From NCBI GenBank assembly GCA_026988355.1, contig JALSLK010000056.1, positions 1 to 45,767 on the forward strand: a stretch of 45,767 bases of DNA, in the 5' to 3' direction. The translations under genes and the position numbers were made by a program. Under the pieces are notes generated by a model. It was not told the origin of the DNA, did no database searches, and worked only from the letters and a program-made list of their open reading frames with translations. The stretch comes from Flavobacteriaceae bacterium. Lineage in GTDB: Bacteria > Bacteroidota > Bacteroidia > Flavobacteriales > Flavobacteriaceae. This document shows, piece after piece, positions 17,014-26,168 of this stretch (positions are counted from its first letter, which is position 1; every line of letters begins with the position of its first letter).

Positions 17014-18837
17014 ATGCAAATCCTTTGGAAACCAACCAATGAAATTATAAAACAAAGTAATATTTATAAAATGATGCAAAAACATCAATTTGTAAATTAT
17101 ATAGATTTTTGGAAATGGTCTGTAACAAATAAAGAAGATTTTTGGCGAGAAACCATAGAAAATTTAGGCATTAATTTTGATAAAAAATACACAAAAATAT
17201 ACGATGTGTCTAAGGGTGTAGAACAACCAAATTGGTTGCCAAATGCACAACTAAATTGTATCGATTCTTGTTTTCAAAATAAAGATGATGCAACAGCAGT
17301 AATCTTTCAAAAAGAAGGAGAGTCTATTCAAAAAATAACACAAAAAGAACTCCAGAATTTAGTAAATCAAATAGCGAATAGCCTTCGAAATCTAGGAATA
17401 GAAAAAGGAGATGCAATTGCTATTGATATGCCAATGACATTAGAAGCTGTTGCCATATATCTTGCAGGAATTAAAGCAGGAAATCCGATAGTAACCATAG
17501 CAGATAGTTTTACACCAAACGAAATTGCTGTAAGACTTAAAATAGCAAATCCGAAAGTTGTTTTTACACAAGACGTGCAATTAAGAGCAGGAAAAAAATT
17601 ACCATTATACGATAAAGTAGTTGCTGCTAAAGCTAAAAAAATTGTAGCGATTAAAGTAAATGATAAAAACCAAGAAATAAAACTGCGAAACGAAGATGTT
17701 TATTGGAACGATTTTTTAGTAGAACACAACCAATTTAAAAGTGTAATTCAAAGTCCAGAAGAGGTCATTACCATTTTATTTTCCTCTGGAACGACAGGCG
17801 AACCAAAAGCAATTCCTTGGAACCATACCACACCAATAAAAGGAGCGTCTGATGGTTATTATCACCACGATATTCATAAAAATGATGTGGTTTGTTGGCC
17901 TACAAATTTAGGTTGGATGATGGGTCCGTGGCTCGTATTTGCTGCGCTGATCAATAAAGCAAGTATAGCATTGTATTATGGAGCACCAATAGGAAAAGAA
18001 TTTGGAGAATTTGTAAGAGATGCCAAAGTTACCATGCTTGGATTAGTACCAAGTATTGTAAAACATTGGAAAAACTCTAAATGTATGGAAGGTCTAGATT
18101 GGAATACAATAAAATGTTTTAGCTCAACTGGCGAAGTATCTAATGCCGAAGAATATACTTACCTTTCTAAACTCGCAAACAACAAACCAATTATTGAGTA
18201 TTGTGGTGGAACAGAAATTGGTGGAGGCTATGTAACAAGTACTATCGTACAACCAAATATAGCAAGTATTTTTTCTACCCAAGCCTTAGGTACAGAGTTT
18301 GTTTTGTTAGATGAAAATAATAAACCTAGTAATCGTGGAGAACTGTTTTTAATACCTCCAATTATGGGATTATCTAATACGTTACTAAATAGAGATCATT
18401 ACAAAGTATACTTTGAAGGAACTCCAACCTATAAAGGACAAGTACTGCGAAGACATGGCGACCAATTAGACACTTTAGCTAATAATTATTATAAAGCGCA
18501 AGGTAGAACAGACGATGCGATGAATCTTGGCGGAATTAAAGTAAGTTCTATTCAAATAGAAACCGTAATTAATAAACTAGATTTTATAAAAGAGTCTGCT
18601 GCCATAGCAGTTTCTCCAAAAGGAGGAGGTCCAAGCATCTTAGTGGTTTATTATGTCGAAAAAACAACTGAATTTACAGAAGAAGAACGATTAAAAATGT
18701 GTAAAAATGTAATAAGAAAGCAATTAAATCCGTTATTTAAAGTAACTAATTTGATAAAAATAGCTATTTTACCAAGAACCGCTTCTAGTAAAGTAATGCG
18801 AAAAAACTTGAGAGCTACTTATGAAAATAACATGTAA
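17014..18837 (+). CDS. AMP-dependent acyl-CoA synthetase
   Basis: A 607-aa ANL-superfamily enzyme activating a carboxylic acid via an acyl-adenylate to CoA. The P-loop-like A3 motif ILFSSGTTGEPKAIPW, the GGTEIGGG motif, the RTDDAMNLGGIKVSS hinge and the C-terminal PRTASSKVMRKNLR with the conserved Lys are present. The N-terminal DFWKWSVTNKEDFWRETIENLGI layout resembles acetyl/acetoacetyl-CoA synthetases and plant acyl-activating enzymes 17/18 rather than long-chain ligases. Substrate cannot be told from sequence. It lies 35 nt after the PBP gene on the same strand; a functional link is not apparent. Confidence 0.85.
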   Translation: MQILWKPTNEIIKQSNIYKMMQKHQFVNYIDFWKWSVTNKEDFWRETIENLGINFDKKYTKIYDVSKGVEQPNWLPNAQLNCIDSCFQNKDDATAVIFQKEGESIQKITQKELQNLVNQIANSLRNLGIEKGDAIAIDMPMTLEAVAIYLAGIKAGNPIVTIADSFTPNEIAVRLKIANPKVVFTQDVQLRAGKKLPLYDKVVAAKAKKIVAIKVNDKNQEIKLRNEDVYWNDFLVEHNQFKSVIQSPEEVITILFSSGTTGEPKAIPWNHTTPIKGASDGYYHHDIHKNDVVCWPTNLGWMMGPWLVFAALINKASIALYYGAPIGKEFGEFVRDAKVTMLGLVPSIVKHWKNSKCMEGLDWNTIKCFSSTGEVSNAEEYTYLSKLANNKPIIEYCGGTEIGGGYVTSTIVQPNIASIFSTQALGTEFVLLDENNKPSNRGELFLIPPIMGLSNTLLNRDHYKVYFEGTPTYKGQVLRRHGDQLDTLANNYYKAQGRTDDAMNLGGIKVSSIQIETVINKLDFIKESAAIAVSPKGGGPSILVVYYVEKTTEFTEEERLKMCKNVIRKQLNPLFKVTNLIKIAILPRTASSKVMRKNLRATYENNM

Positions 18838-18893
18838 TACAATGCCTGAAAATCATCGTATTATTAAGTTTAGTTAACATAAAGAATAAAAAA

Positions 18894-19655
18894 ATGAAAA
18901 TAATATCCTATAATGTAAACGGAATTAGAGCTGCAATTAGAAAAGGTTTTATCGATTGGTTAAAAGTTACTAATCCAGATGTAATTTGTTTGCAAGAAAT
19001 AAAAGCGAATAAAGAGCAATTGGATTTAAGTCCATTTGAAGATGCAGGTTATAAATACCATTACTGGCATTCTGCACAAAAAAAAGGATATAGTGGTACG
19101 GCAATTTTATCGAAAACCAAGCCAAATCATGTCGAATTTGAAACTGGAATTGATTTGGCTGATAATGAAGGTCGTGTACTACGTGCAGATTTTGATACGG
19201 TTTCGATAATAAGTTTGTACCTTCCATCAGGAACAAATGCTTTGCGTTTAGAAACCAAATTCCAATTTATGGATGATTTTCAAGAGTATATAAACAAACT
19301 AAAAAAAGACATTCCAAATTTAGTTATCTGTGGCGATTATAATATCTGTCATGAAGCAATTGATATTCACAATCCAAAAGGATTAAAAAATACTTCTGGA
19401 TTTTTACCAGAAGAACGTCTTTGGATCGATACTTTTATGCATAACGGATTTATAGATAGTTTCCGTTATTTTAACCAAGAACCACATCAATATAGTTGGT
19501 GGAGTTATCGTGCAAACGCAAGAAATAATAATAAAGGTTGGCGATTGGATTATTGTTTAACGAGCGAACCTTTAAAAAGCAGATTGCAAAGAGCATATAT
19601 TTTACAAGAAGCAAAACATTCGGACCATTGTCCAGTAGTCGTAGAAATTGAATAA
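18894..19655 (+). CDS. xth: Exodeoxyribonuclease III
   Basis: A 253-aa member of the ExoIII/AP endonuclease family, acting in base-excision repair. Conserved blocks are ISYNVNGIRAA (metal-ligand Asn), ICLQEIKA (Glu), GDYNICHEAIDIHNPK (Asp/Asn catalytic pair), WRLDYCLTS and SDHCPV (Asp-His). Length is typical. The OmpA-like gene starts 24 nt downstream and may share the transcript. Confidence 0.94.
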   Translation: MKIISYNVNGIRAAIRKGFIDWLKVTNPDVICLQEIKANKEQLDLSPFEDAGYKYHYWHSAQKKGYSGTAILSKTKPNHVEFETGIDLADNEGRVLRADFDTVSIISLYLPSGTNALRLETKFQFMDDFQEYINKLKKDIPNLVICGDYNICHEAIDIHNPKGLKNTSGFLPEERLWIDTFMHNGFIDSFRYFNQEPHQYSWWSYRANARNNNKGWRLDYCLTSEPLKSRLQRAYILQEAKHSDHCPVVVEIE

Positions 19656-19678
19656 AACAATATTAAAATAAAAATAAC

Positions 19679-20629
19679 ATGAAAAAATTAATCGTAATCC
19701 TTATTGTAATTGCAAGTATTTCCTCTTGTGTCTCTAAAAAATTATACGAAGAATTGGATGCTAAATACACCAATCTTAAAAATAGAAATCAAGATTTAGT
19801 TGGCGAAAATGACGATTTATTTTCTACTACAAAAGATTTAGAAAATGCCAATAAAAAATTAAAAGCTAGTATTGATAGTTTGTCGACTGCAAAAGCAACA
19901 TTAGTAGACGATGTGGTTGCTTTGGAAGCAAAAAAGAAAAAATTGGAAGATTCTTATAATGAATTATCTCAAAGTAGTGCTTCACAACTAGATGCAAAAG
20001 CAAAAGAAATTTTAGCCTTATCACAACAATTAAACGAAAAAGAAACTGCTTTAATTGCCGAAAATACACGTTTGGAAAATTTACAACAAAAATTAGCGGC
20101 ACGTTCCGAACGAATTCAACAATTAGAAAATTTAATCGCTGCCAAAGAAGCAAAAATGCTCGCTTTAAAAAATGCTGTTTCTAACGCATTACAAAATTTT
20201 GAAGGTAAAGGTTTAACGGTACATCGTAAAAACGGAAAAGTGTATGTTTCGATGGAAAATAAATTACTGTTCGGTTCTGGTAGTTGGGCAGTTGGCAGTC
20301 AAGGTAAGACTGCTGTTGTACAACTTGCCAAAGTTTTAAAACAAAATAGCGATATTGAAGTACTTATCGAAGGACATACAGATAATGTTCCGTATGGCGG
20401 AAATGGTACTATTTCTGATAATTGGGATTTATCTACCAAACGTGCAACTGCTATCGTTCGTATTTTAGTGAATAACCAAGTAAATCCAAAAAATATTATT
20501 GCTGCTGGAAGAGGAAAATATCTTCCTATTGGTAATAATGCTACGACTAATGGAAAAGCTAAAAACCGTAGAATTGAAGTGGTGTTAACTCCTAATTTAG
20601 ATGCTATTAATGATCTGTTGGAGGAGTAA
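19679..20629 (+). CDS. OmpA-family lipoprotein with coiled coil
   Basis: A 316-aa protein. Signal peptide and lipobox SISSC (C17), a long heptad-rich coiled coil at about 25-165, then an OmpA peptidoglycan-binding domain at about 190-305 (LLFGSGSW, IEGHTDNVPYGG, NWDLSTKRATAIVRILV, GRGKYLPIGNNAT, KNRRIEVVLTP). It probably tethers the outer membrane to peptidoglycan. The architecture is common in Bacteroidota. No terminator follows before the repeat element at 20663. Confidence 0.9.
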   Translation: MKKLIVILIVIASISSCVSKKLYEELDAKYTNLKNRNQDLVGENDDLFSTTKDLENANKKLKASIDSLSTAKATLVDDVVALEAKKKKLEDSYNELSQSSASQLDAKAKEILALSQQLNEKETALIAENTRLENLQQKLAARSERIQQLENLIAAKEAKMLALKNAVSNALQNFEGKGLTVHRKNGKVYVSMENKLLFGSGSWAVGSQGKTAVVQLAKVLKQNSDIEVLIEGHTDNVPYGGNGTISDNWDLSTKRATAIVRILVNNQVNPKNIIAAGRGKYLPIGNNATTNGKAKNRRIEVVLTPNLDAINDLLEE

Positions 20630-20662
20630 ATTTATTATATAGACGTTCTCAACTCCACTCTA

Positions 20663-20826
20663 ATACCAATTCAACGTCAAAATGCGCTAAATAGATTTGA
20701 ACTATTTTTATGTTTTACAATCTTGAAATTTCAAGCATAACATAGCTATAGTTTAAATTTAAAGTGCAGTAAAACGTGAAATGATAAATAATTTATAGCG
20801 CAATTTAATATTTAAATGATATTATT
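20663..20826 (+). repeat. Palindromic MITE-like element, copy B (full length)
   Basis: About 164 bp from ATACCAATTCAACGTCAAAA to a degenerate right end at ATGATATTA. The whole element is an imperfect palindrome centred on CATAGCTATAG near 20745, so either strand can fold into one long hairpin. No reading frame of note. It shares the core TTTAAAGTGCAGTAAAACGT with copies A and C. Confidence 0.85.
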
Positions 20827-20842
20827 CGATTTTAAAAACAAA

Positions 20843-20871
20843 AAACCTACAAAGTTTTACTTCGTAGGTTT
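20843..20871 (-). terminator. Terminator of the rhodanese gene, possibly bidirectional
   Basis: An 8-bp stem AAACCTAC/GTAGGTTT, extendable by 3 bp after a mismatch, is followed on the minus strand by a T-rich run. It lies between convergent genes. Confidence 0.75.
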
Positions 20872-20930
20872 GCATTAAATTTATTATGAAAAACGCAAAA
20901 TCTCAAATAATTTAGAAATCTTGTGTATTG

Positions 20931-21233
20931 TTATATTGCTGCATTTTGCCAAGCACCTCCATTAATTGCATCAATTCCTGCTTGTGTTAAATAATTTAAA
21001 GCAGTTCCTGCTCTACCGCCACTTCTACAAACAACTACTACTGGCTTGTTCCAAGCTTTAATTTTATTAACACTTTGAGGCACATCGTTTAGCGTTATTA
21101 ATTTAGAACCTTCTACTTGTCCTTCTGCCCATTCTGCTGGTGTTCTAACATCTAAAACAACCGCTCCTTTTTCTAAATATTCTTTTACTACATTGGTATC
21201 GCTACCTCCTCCTAAAAAATTAAAAAATCCCAT
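20931..21233 (-). CDS. Single-domain rhodanese-like sulfurtransferase
   Basis: A 100-aa cytoplasmic protein consisting of one rhodanese domain: VVLDVRTPAEWAEGQVEGS, then the active-site loop VVCRSGGRAG with C69, then INGGAW. Single-domain rhodaneses carry persulfide sulfur between partners; the partner here is unknown. Monocistronic on the minus strand with its own terminator. Confidence 0.9.
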   Translation of the reverse strand: MGFFNFLGGGSDTNVVKEYLEKGAVVLDVRTPAEWAEGQVEGSKLITLNDVPQSVNKIKAWNKPVVVVCRSGGRAGTALNYLTQAGIDAINGGAWQNAAI

Positions 21234-21377
21234 ATTTTATTTTTATTTAAATTTATTATTTTACTTATTTATGCTGCAAATAACGGAACAATTTATTTAC
21301 TTTACTGTAACACAGGTTACAATTATTTTTTTAACAACTAAATTTAAAATATAGTTCTTATTTAATTGGTATTATTT

Positions 21378-21385
21378 TACCTTTG
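21378..21385 (+). promoter_or_regulatory. -7 box directly before map
   Basis: TACCTTTG matches TAnnTTTG and ends only 4 nt before the map ATG, implying little or no 5' leader. Confidence 0.45.
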
Positions 21386-21389
21386 TATC

Positions 21390-22199
21390 ATGATAAAAAT
21401 AAAAACACCTGCCGAAATAGAATTAATGAGAGAGAGTGCTCTACTTGTTTCTAAAACTTTAGGGATGATTGCTGCCGAAGTTAAACCTGGCGTTACAACG
21501 CTATATTTAGATAAATTAGCAGAAGAATTTATTAGAGATAACAATGGTATTCCTGGTTTTTTAGGTTTGTATGATTTTCCTAATACTTTATGTATGAGTC
21601 CCAATGCACAAGTAGTACATGGTTTTCCGACAGATGTACCTTTAGAAGATGGCGATATTATCTCTGTAGATTGTGGTGTTTTAATGAACGGTTTTTATGG
21701 CGATCATGCCTATACGTTTGAAGTTGGAGAAGTTAACCAAGAAACTAAAAAATTACTTCAAATAACCAAAGAAAGCCTGTATGAAGGAATTCGACAATTT
21801 AGAGCTGGAAATCGTGTTGGAGATGTTGGTTTTGCAATTCAAGATTATTGCGAAAAACACGGTTATGGTATTGTACGAGAATTAGTTGGTCATGGATTAG
21901 GAAAAAAAATGCACGAAGATCCAGAAATGCCAAATTATGGTAGAAAAGGTCGTGGTAAAAAGTTTAAAGATGGTATGGTAGTAGCGATTGAACCTATGGT
22001 AAATATGGGTACACATAAAATAAATCAGCTTAAAGATGGTTGGACTATCTTAACTGCCGATCGCAAACCTTCTGCTCATTTTGAACATGATATTGCTATT
22101 GTTAATGGTAAACCAGAACTATTATCGACTTTCGATTATGTTTATAAAGCCTTAGGAATTACTTCTAACGAAGAAGATGAATTTAGAAAAACTCATTAA
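21390..22199 (+). CDS. map: Type I methionine aminopeptidase
   Basis: A 269-aa enzyme removing the N-terminal methionine from nascent proteins. The five metal ligands are visible in VDCGVLMNGFYGDHAYTF (two Asp), VGHGLGKKMHEDP (His), AIEPMV (Glu) and HFEHDIAIV (Glu). The ATG at 21390 (MIKIKTPAEIELMRES) matches the family start. An in-frame TTG at 21366 is upstream of the -7 box and is rejected. Confidence 0.93.
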   Translation: MIKIKTPAEIELMRESALLVSKTLGMIAAEVKPGVTTLYLDKLAEEFIRDNNGIPGFLGLYDFPNTLCMSPNAQVVHGFPTDVPLEDGDIISVDCGVLMNGFYGDHAYTFEVGEVNQETKKLLQITKESLYEGIRQFRAGNRVGDVGFAIQDYCEKHGYGIVRELVGHGLGKKMHEDPEMPNYGRKGRGKKFKDGMVVAIEPMVNMGTHKINQLKDGWTILTADRKPSAHFEHDIAIVNGKPELLSTFDYVYKALGITSNEEDEFRKTH

Positions 22200-22250
22200 T
22201 TTTTATTACATTGCAATAGTTTCTCTAACCTAAGAATTAACTATTACCAA

Positions 22251-24077
22251 ATGAAATTACAAGAAATTACGTTTTTGCTTATCGCATTGATGCTCCTTTT
22301 TTCTTGTTCTAAAAAAAAAGAGGAACTTGCTAATACTATTTTAGAAATAAGTACGCTACAAAATAAAACTAAAAAAAAAATAGCAGATTCGATACCAATT
22401 TATTTTGCGAAAATTGATAAATTAATTAGTGAAAATAAAGTTCCAGATACATTAAAAACCGAAACGAATTTTTTAAAAGGAAACTATTACCTCAACCAAA
22501 AAAATAAAAAGGATTCTGTTTTTTATTTCTTTAAAAAAGTAATTCTGTCGGTAGATAAAATTAAAACACAACGAGAAATTACTTATTTTAAAACCATTGC
22601 AAATACGTACTTACTTAAAGGCGATTATTCTAATGCAAATAGTACCATAGAAAAATTTAAAAAATTAAGTGGTAGAAAAAACTTAGGCTATATTTATAAT
22701 TTTAAACAACGTATTGGACAAAAAACAAAAGACTATAATACAGCCTTAAAATTCAATAAATTAGCAATTCGTTTTTTTAAAGATACCAAAGATACAAATG
22801 CTATTGTAGTAAGCTTAATTTCTCAGGCAAATATTTATTATAACTATTTAAATAATAAAAAAAAAGCGATTAAAATATTAGATAGTTTAAGTTTAACTAC
22901 AACTACTAGTAATTATAATAAAAACCAAATTAATCAGAATTACGGCATCATCCATTTTTACGATAAGGATTATAAAAAGGCAATACGTTATTATAAAAAA
23001 GCAATAAACAACATCAAAAAAACAAAAAACAAAAAGGAATTAGCCATTTCATACATCAATATTTCGGAAGCATATTACCAATTAAATGACACCAATAACT
23101 ATAAAAAATACACCGATTCGACTAAAATGTATTGGAATTTTTTAGGTGCTTCTCATAAAAAATTCTTATTAGGTTTAGATTTAAAACAATCCTATAAATC
23201 CAAAAAAAATATCGATAATGTAATTCGTGAATTTTATAATTTATATGCTTTTCAAGAAAATATATACAAAGAAAGAATCAATAATGAGTCTATTGTTTTA
23301 AAAGAAGCTTTTCAAAAAGAAAAAGATTTATTAGTAACCAACCAACACATTAAATATCGAAATTTAGTTTTAAAAAGAAACTTATTCATTTTATTAATTG
23401 TCATTTTATTAATTGCCATAATTGGATTTTTTATTTATAACCAACGAAAATTAAAATCCGCAAAAGATAAACTCTTAATGCAACAGCGCTTATTTAGAGC
23501 ACAAATGAATCCTCATTTTACCTCTAACACCTTAGAAACCATACAAGGGCTAATCCTTCAAGACACCTCTAAAGCTAGTGAATCTCTAATTTACTTTTCA
23601 AGAATATTAAGACTTTCGCTCAACAATTCAACACAAAATTATGTGCTTATTGAAGATGAAATAGAATTAATTAAAAAATATTTAGAGTTAACGTTATTGC
23701 AGCATCCTAATAAATTTAGCTATCGTATTTCTTTACAAAATATGGCTAAAAATGACATTATCTATGTTCCTCCAATGTTAATACAACCATTTGTAGAGAA
23801 CGCAATTAAACACGGTTTTAGAGGAATCGATTATAAGGGTAATATAAAGATTAGATTGATAAAACAAAAATTTGAAATAATTTGTGAAATTGAAGATAAT
23901 GGTATCGGAATTTCTCAAAAAAAACGTTCTAATAATAAAAAATCATCTACACAATTAATAGATTATTTTTTAAAAAAACTCAACAAAAAAGGAGTACTAA
24001 TAAAAAACAAATCGGAATTTTCAAATCAAAACGGTACATTTGTAAAACTAATCATCCCTTACAAAACAAATTTTTAA
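22251..24077 (+). CDS. TPR-containing LytS-type sensor histidine kinase
   Basis: A 608-aa protein. N-terminal signal with lipobox-like LLFSC (C19), TPR-like helical repeats at about 60-300, one membrane segment at about 378-398, then a His-kinase domain of the LytS type. The phosphoacceptor is H422 in MNPHFTSNTLETIQG; most relatives read NPHFLFN here. The ATPase part has PPMLIQPFVENAIKHGF (N box) and IEDNGIGIS (G1 box). The response-regulator ATG follows the stop directly. The TPR part probably senses a periplasmic or envelope signal; which one is unknown. Confidence 0.9.
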   Translation: MKLQEITFLLIALMLLFSCSKKKEELANTILEISTLQNKTKKKIADSIPIYFAKIDKLISENKVPDTLKTETNFLKGNYYLNQKNKKDSVFYFFKKVILSVDKIKTQREITYFKTIANTYLLKGDYSNANSTIEKFKKLSGRKNLGYIYNFKQRIGQKTKDYNTALKFNKLAIRFFKDTKDTNAIVVSLISQANIYYNYLNNKKKAIKILDSLSLTTTTSNYNKNQINQNYGIIHFYDKDYKKAIRYYKKAINNIKKTKNKKELAISYINISEAYYQLNDTNNYKKYTDSTKMYWNFLGASHKKFLLGLDLKQSYKSKKNIDNVIREFYNLYAFQENIYKERINNESIVLKEAFQKEKDLLVTNQHIKYRNLVLKRNLFILLIVILLIAIIGFFIYNQRKLKSAKDKLLMQQRLFRAQMNPHFTSNTLETIQGLILQDTSKASESLIYFSRILRLSLNNSTQNYVLIEDEIELIKKYLELTLLQHPNKFSYRISLQNMAKNDIIYVPPMLIQPFVENAIKHGFRGIDYKGNIKIRLIKQKFEIICEIEDNGIGISQKKRSNNKKSSTQLIDYFLKKLNKKGVLIKNKSEFSNQNGTFVKLIIPYKTNF

Positions 24078-24818
24078 ATGATAAAAACGGTAATTATAGA
24101 AGATAAAGCTATTATTAGACAAAATATTTCTTTTAAAATTAAAACGTTTTTTAATAGTGATATCGAAATTGTTGGTGAAGCAGAAAGTGTTGCTTCTGGT
24201 TTTGAAATTATTCAAAAAACCAAACCAGATTTGTTACTTTTAGATATTCAATTAACAGATGGTACGTGCTTTGATTTGTTAGATCAGCTAAAGAAACAGA
24301 ATTTTTATTTAATTTTTATTACTGGTTTTGATAACAAAGCCATAAAAGCTATAAAGGCAGGAGCTTTAGATTATATTTTAAAACCTATTGATAATAAGGA
24401 ATTTAAAGAAGCAATAACAAGAGTAATAAATATTGATTACAATAAGAAACAATTGAAAGACTCTTTGGAAGTAACCAAGGAAAATTACCAAAACGACAAA
24501 CCCAAACGTGTTGTTTTAAAAACTATGAATGCTTATCATATTTTAAATGAAGATGAAATTTTGTACTGTAAATCAGATAATAATTACACCTATTTTTTTA
24601 CAGATAAAGGAGAGCGTATCCTAATATCTAAAACACTAAAAAAAACGATAGAAATGTTGTCAAAAGATATTTTTATACATTGTCATCAATCGTATTTAGT
24701 TAACTCCAAACACATTAAAAAATACTTAAAAGAAGGTTATATAATTTTAAAAGAAGGTACAAAAATTCCGATTTCATTTCGAAAAAAGAATTCTTTTTTA
24801 AATGCATTCTTTAAATAA
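24078..24818 (+). CDS. LytTR-family response regulator
   Basis: A 246-aa protein. Receiver domain 1-120 with E8-D9, phosphorylation site D56 in LLLLDIQL and K102 in ILKPID. LytTR DNA-binding domain about 144-246 (ILYCKSDNNYTYFFT, HCHQSYLVNSKHIKKY). It is the cognate partner of the kinase immediately upstream. LytTR proteins bind paired direct repeats about 21-22 nt apart; such a pair lies just downstream at 24862-24893 and another at 26403-26434. Confidence 0.93.
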   Translation: MIKTVIIEDKAIIRQNISFKIKTFFNSDIEIVGEAESVASGFEIIQKTKPDLLLLDIQLTDGTCFDLLDQLKKQNFYLIFITGFDNKAIKAIKAGALDYILKPIDNKEFKEAITRVINIDYNKKQLKDSLEVTKENYQNDKPKRVVLKTMNAYHILNEDEILYCKSDNNYTYFFTDKGERILISKTLKKTIEMLSKDIFIHCHQSYLVNSKHIKKYLKEGYIILKEGTKIPISFRKKNSFLNAFFK

Positions 24819-24861
24819 AACTCTAACATTTACATTACATACTTTACAAGTCAATAAAATT

Positions 24862-24893
24862 ACGAATACTAATATTCTGCTCACGAATACTAA
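24862..24893 (+). promoter_or_regulatory. Direct-repeat pair, candidate LytTR operator
   Basis: ACGAATACTAA occurs twice, at 24862-24872 and 24883-24893, perfectly, with a 21-nt period (two helical turns). It lies about 30 bp upstream of the -7 box of the lipoprotein gene at 24960 and directly after the LytTR regulator gene. Confidence 0.55.
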
Positions 24894-24922
24894 CTCATTT
24901 TACATTAAACCGTATTTTTTAG

Positions 24923-24930
24923 TATGTTTG
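24923..24930 (+). promoter_or_regulatory. -7 box of the lipoprotein gene at 24960
   Basis: TATGTTTG matches TAnnTTTG, 29 nt before the ATG. It overlaps the inverted partial copy TTAGTAT of the upstream direct repeat. Confidence 0.5.
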
Positions 24931-24959
24931 AGTATTAACGAACCTTAAATCTTCAAACC

Positions 24960-25763
24960 ATGAAAAAAAAATTCCTTTTATTGCTAATTTTAATTATTGC
25001 AATAGCATGTAATACTACCATCGATGAAGAAAATAATATAAAGAAAGAAGAACTATTAAAAACACTTTATAGAACTACCGATCCAAATAATAGTGACACA
25101 TTACAAGAACTTATTGATTTGGATTTGCATAGTAAATTTAAAATAATTACATATATATCTGGAGCAGTTATGCTTCGAAATGAAGCTGCTAGAAATGAAG
25201 TAGAAATAGCATTAGAAAATGACGATACTGTTTTGGTTTCAGATTTACTTTTTTCTCGTGATTTTCAAAATTTTAAATGCGAATATAAATTCATTTTTTA
25301 TAGTTTAATAGGTATGAATAAACCACTAGATCCAAGTGGAGAGTTAGAATTTGGTGCTATTTTTGGAAGAAAATGTTTAAAAATAGAAGGTTCAGATGCA
25401 TTTGACGTATTTATCGAAGACTTTCATAATAATTGTTTTGAATTGTATTTTCCTGCATCTTTTAATACCTCAGTAAACCAGGATACAAGACTTACAAATA
25501 ATGAACAGAATACTATTATTTATGGAATTTCACATCCATTAATTGAATTTCCTTTTTCTCAAGGAATTCTTGTTGAAGGACAAAGAATATCTAAACAAGA
25601 TAACAGTCCAATAGTAGAAATGAGTTATATTAATATTGAAGAAGATTTTGTAGAAACACATACACAAAATATTTTTGTTACACGATTGCAATCTTCAAGT
25701 AGAGATTGCGATTATGGTAATTTTTCGCCAACATTCTTTGCTTCATTTCTAAATACAGATTAA
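24960..25763 (+). CDS. Lipoprotein of unknown function
   Basis: A 267-aa protein with a strong signal peptide and lipobox IAIAC (C17). The mature part is acidic, with LYRTTDPNNSDTLQELIDLD near residue 40 and several scattered cysteines (CEYKF, GRKCLKIEG, NNCFELYFPA, RDCDYGNF) that could form disulfides. I do not recognise a domain. It is next to the two-component genes, preceded by a direct-repeat pair and -7 box and followed by a strong terminator, so it is a single-gene transcription unit and a likely target of the LytTR regulator. Confidence 0.75.
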   Translation: MKKKFLLLLILIIAIACNTTIDEENNIKKEELLKTLYRTTDPNNSDTLQELIDLDLHSKFKIITYISGAVMLRNEAARNEVEIALENDDTVLVSDLLFSRDFQNFKCEYKFIFYSLIGMNKPLDPSGELEFGAIFGRKCLKIEGSDAFDVFIEDFHNNCFELYFPASFNTSVNQDTRLTNNEQNTIIYGISHPLIEFPFSQGILVEGQRISKQDNSPIVEMSYINIEEDFVETHTQNIFVTRLQSSSRDCDYGNFSPTFFASFLNTD

Positions 25764-25789
25764 GATAATTAGCCCTCTTATTTTATTAA

Positions 25790-25820
25790 AACTCAAAAAA
25801 GTTTACTTTTTTGGGTTTTT
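25790..25820 (+). terminator. Rho-independent terminator after the lipoprotein gene
   Basis: A 12-bp stem (25790-25801 with 25806-25817, one wobble) with a 4-nt loop TTTA, followed by T residues. Confidence 0.88.
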
Positions 25821-25892
25821 TAATGTATTACGAATTCTAAAAAAAACAAGGCGTTTTCTTGGTTATTCTTCTATCGAATACAAAAATACCCT

Positions 25893-26168
25893 TTGAAAAT
25901 TCAAAAAGATGAAAAAAGAATACGTAAGGTTAGCATTCTGCCAAATCCATCAAAAGGAAATGTACAATTTAACATTCAATCGGAAATGGATAGTAATGTT
26001 CTTTTAGAAGTTTATAATTTTTATGGAAATAGAGTTTATAGTACAACTATAAAAAGGAGTTCTAAAGAATCCGAAACCATAAATTGGAATGCTTCTCATC
26101 TAGAAAAAGGTGTTTATTTTGTACGAATTAAATCTAATAATGAGATTATTATACCAATTCAATTTTGA
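25893..26168 (+). pseudogene. Orphan T9SS type A sorting domain, truncated at both ends
   Basis: The frame encodes about 91 residues that are nothing but a type A C-terminal sorting domain: VSILPNPSKGNVQFNIQ, LLEVYNFYGNRVYS and KGVYFVRIKSNNEI. There is no cargo domain and no ATG in frame; TTG at 25893 is the only candidate and falls in a TAnnnTTTG box. The last five codons and the stop come from palindromic repeat copy C, replacing the usual basic end (KLIIK-like). A decayed copy of the 11-bp direct repeat (ACGAATTCTAA, 25830-25840) lies upstream. I infer the 3' remnant of a secreted-protein gene after a deletion and a repeat insertion. Confidence 0.65.
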
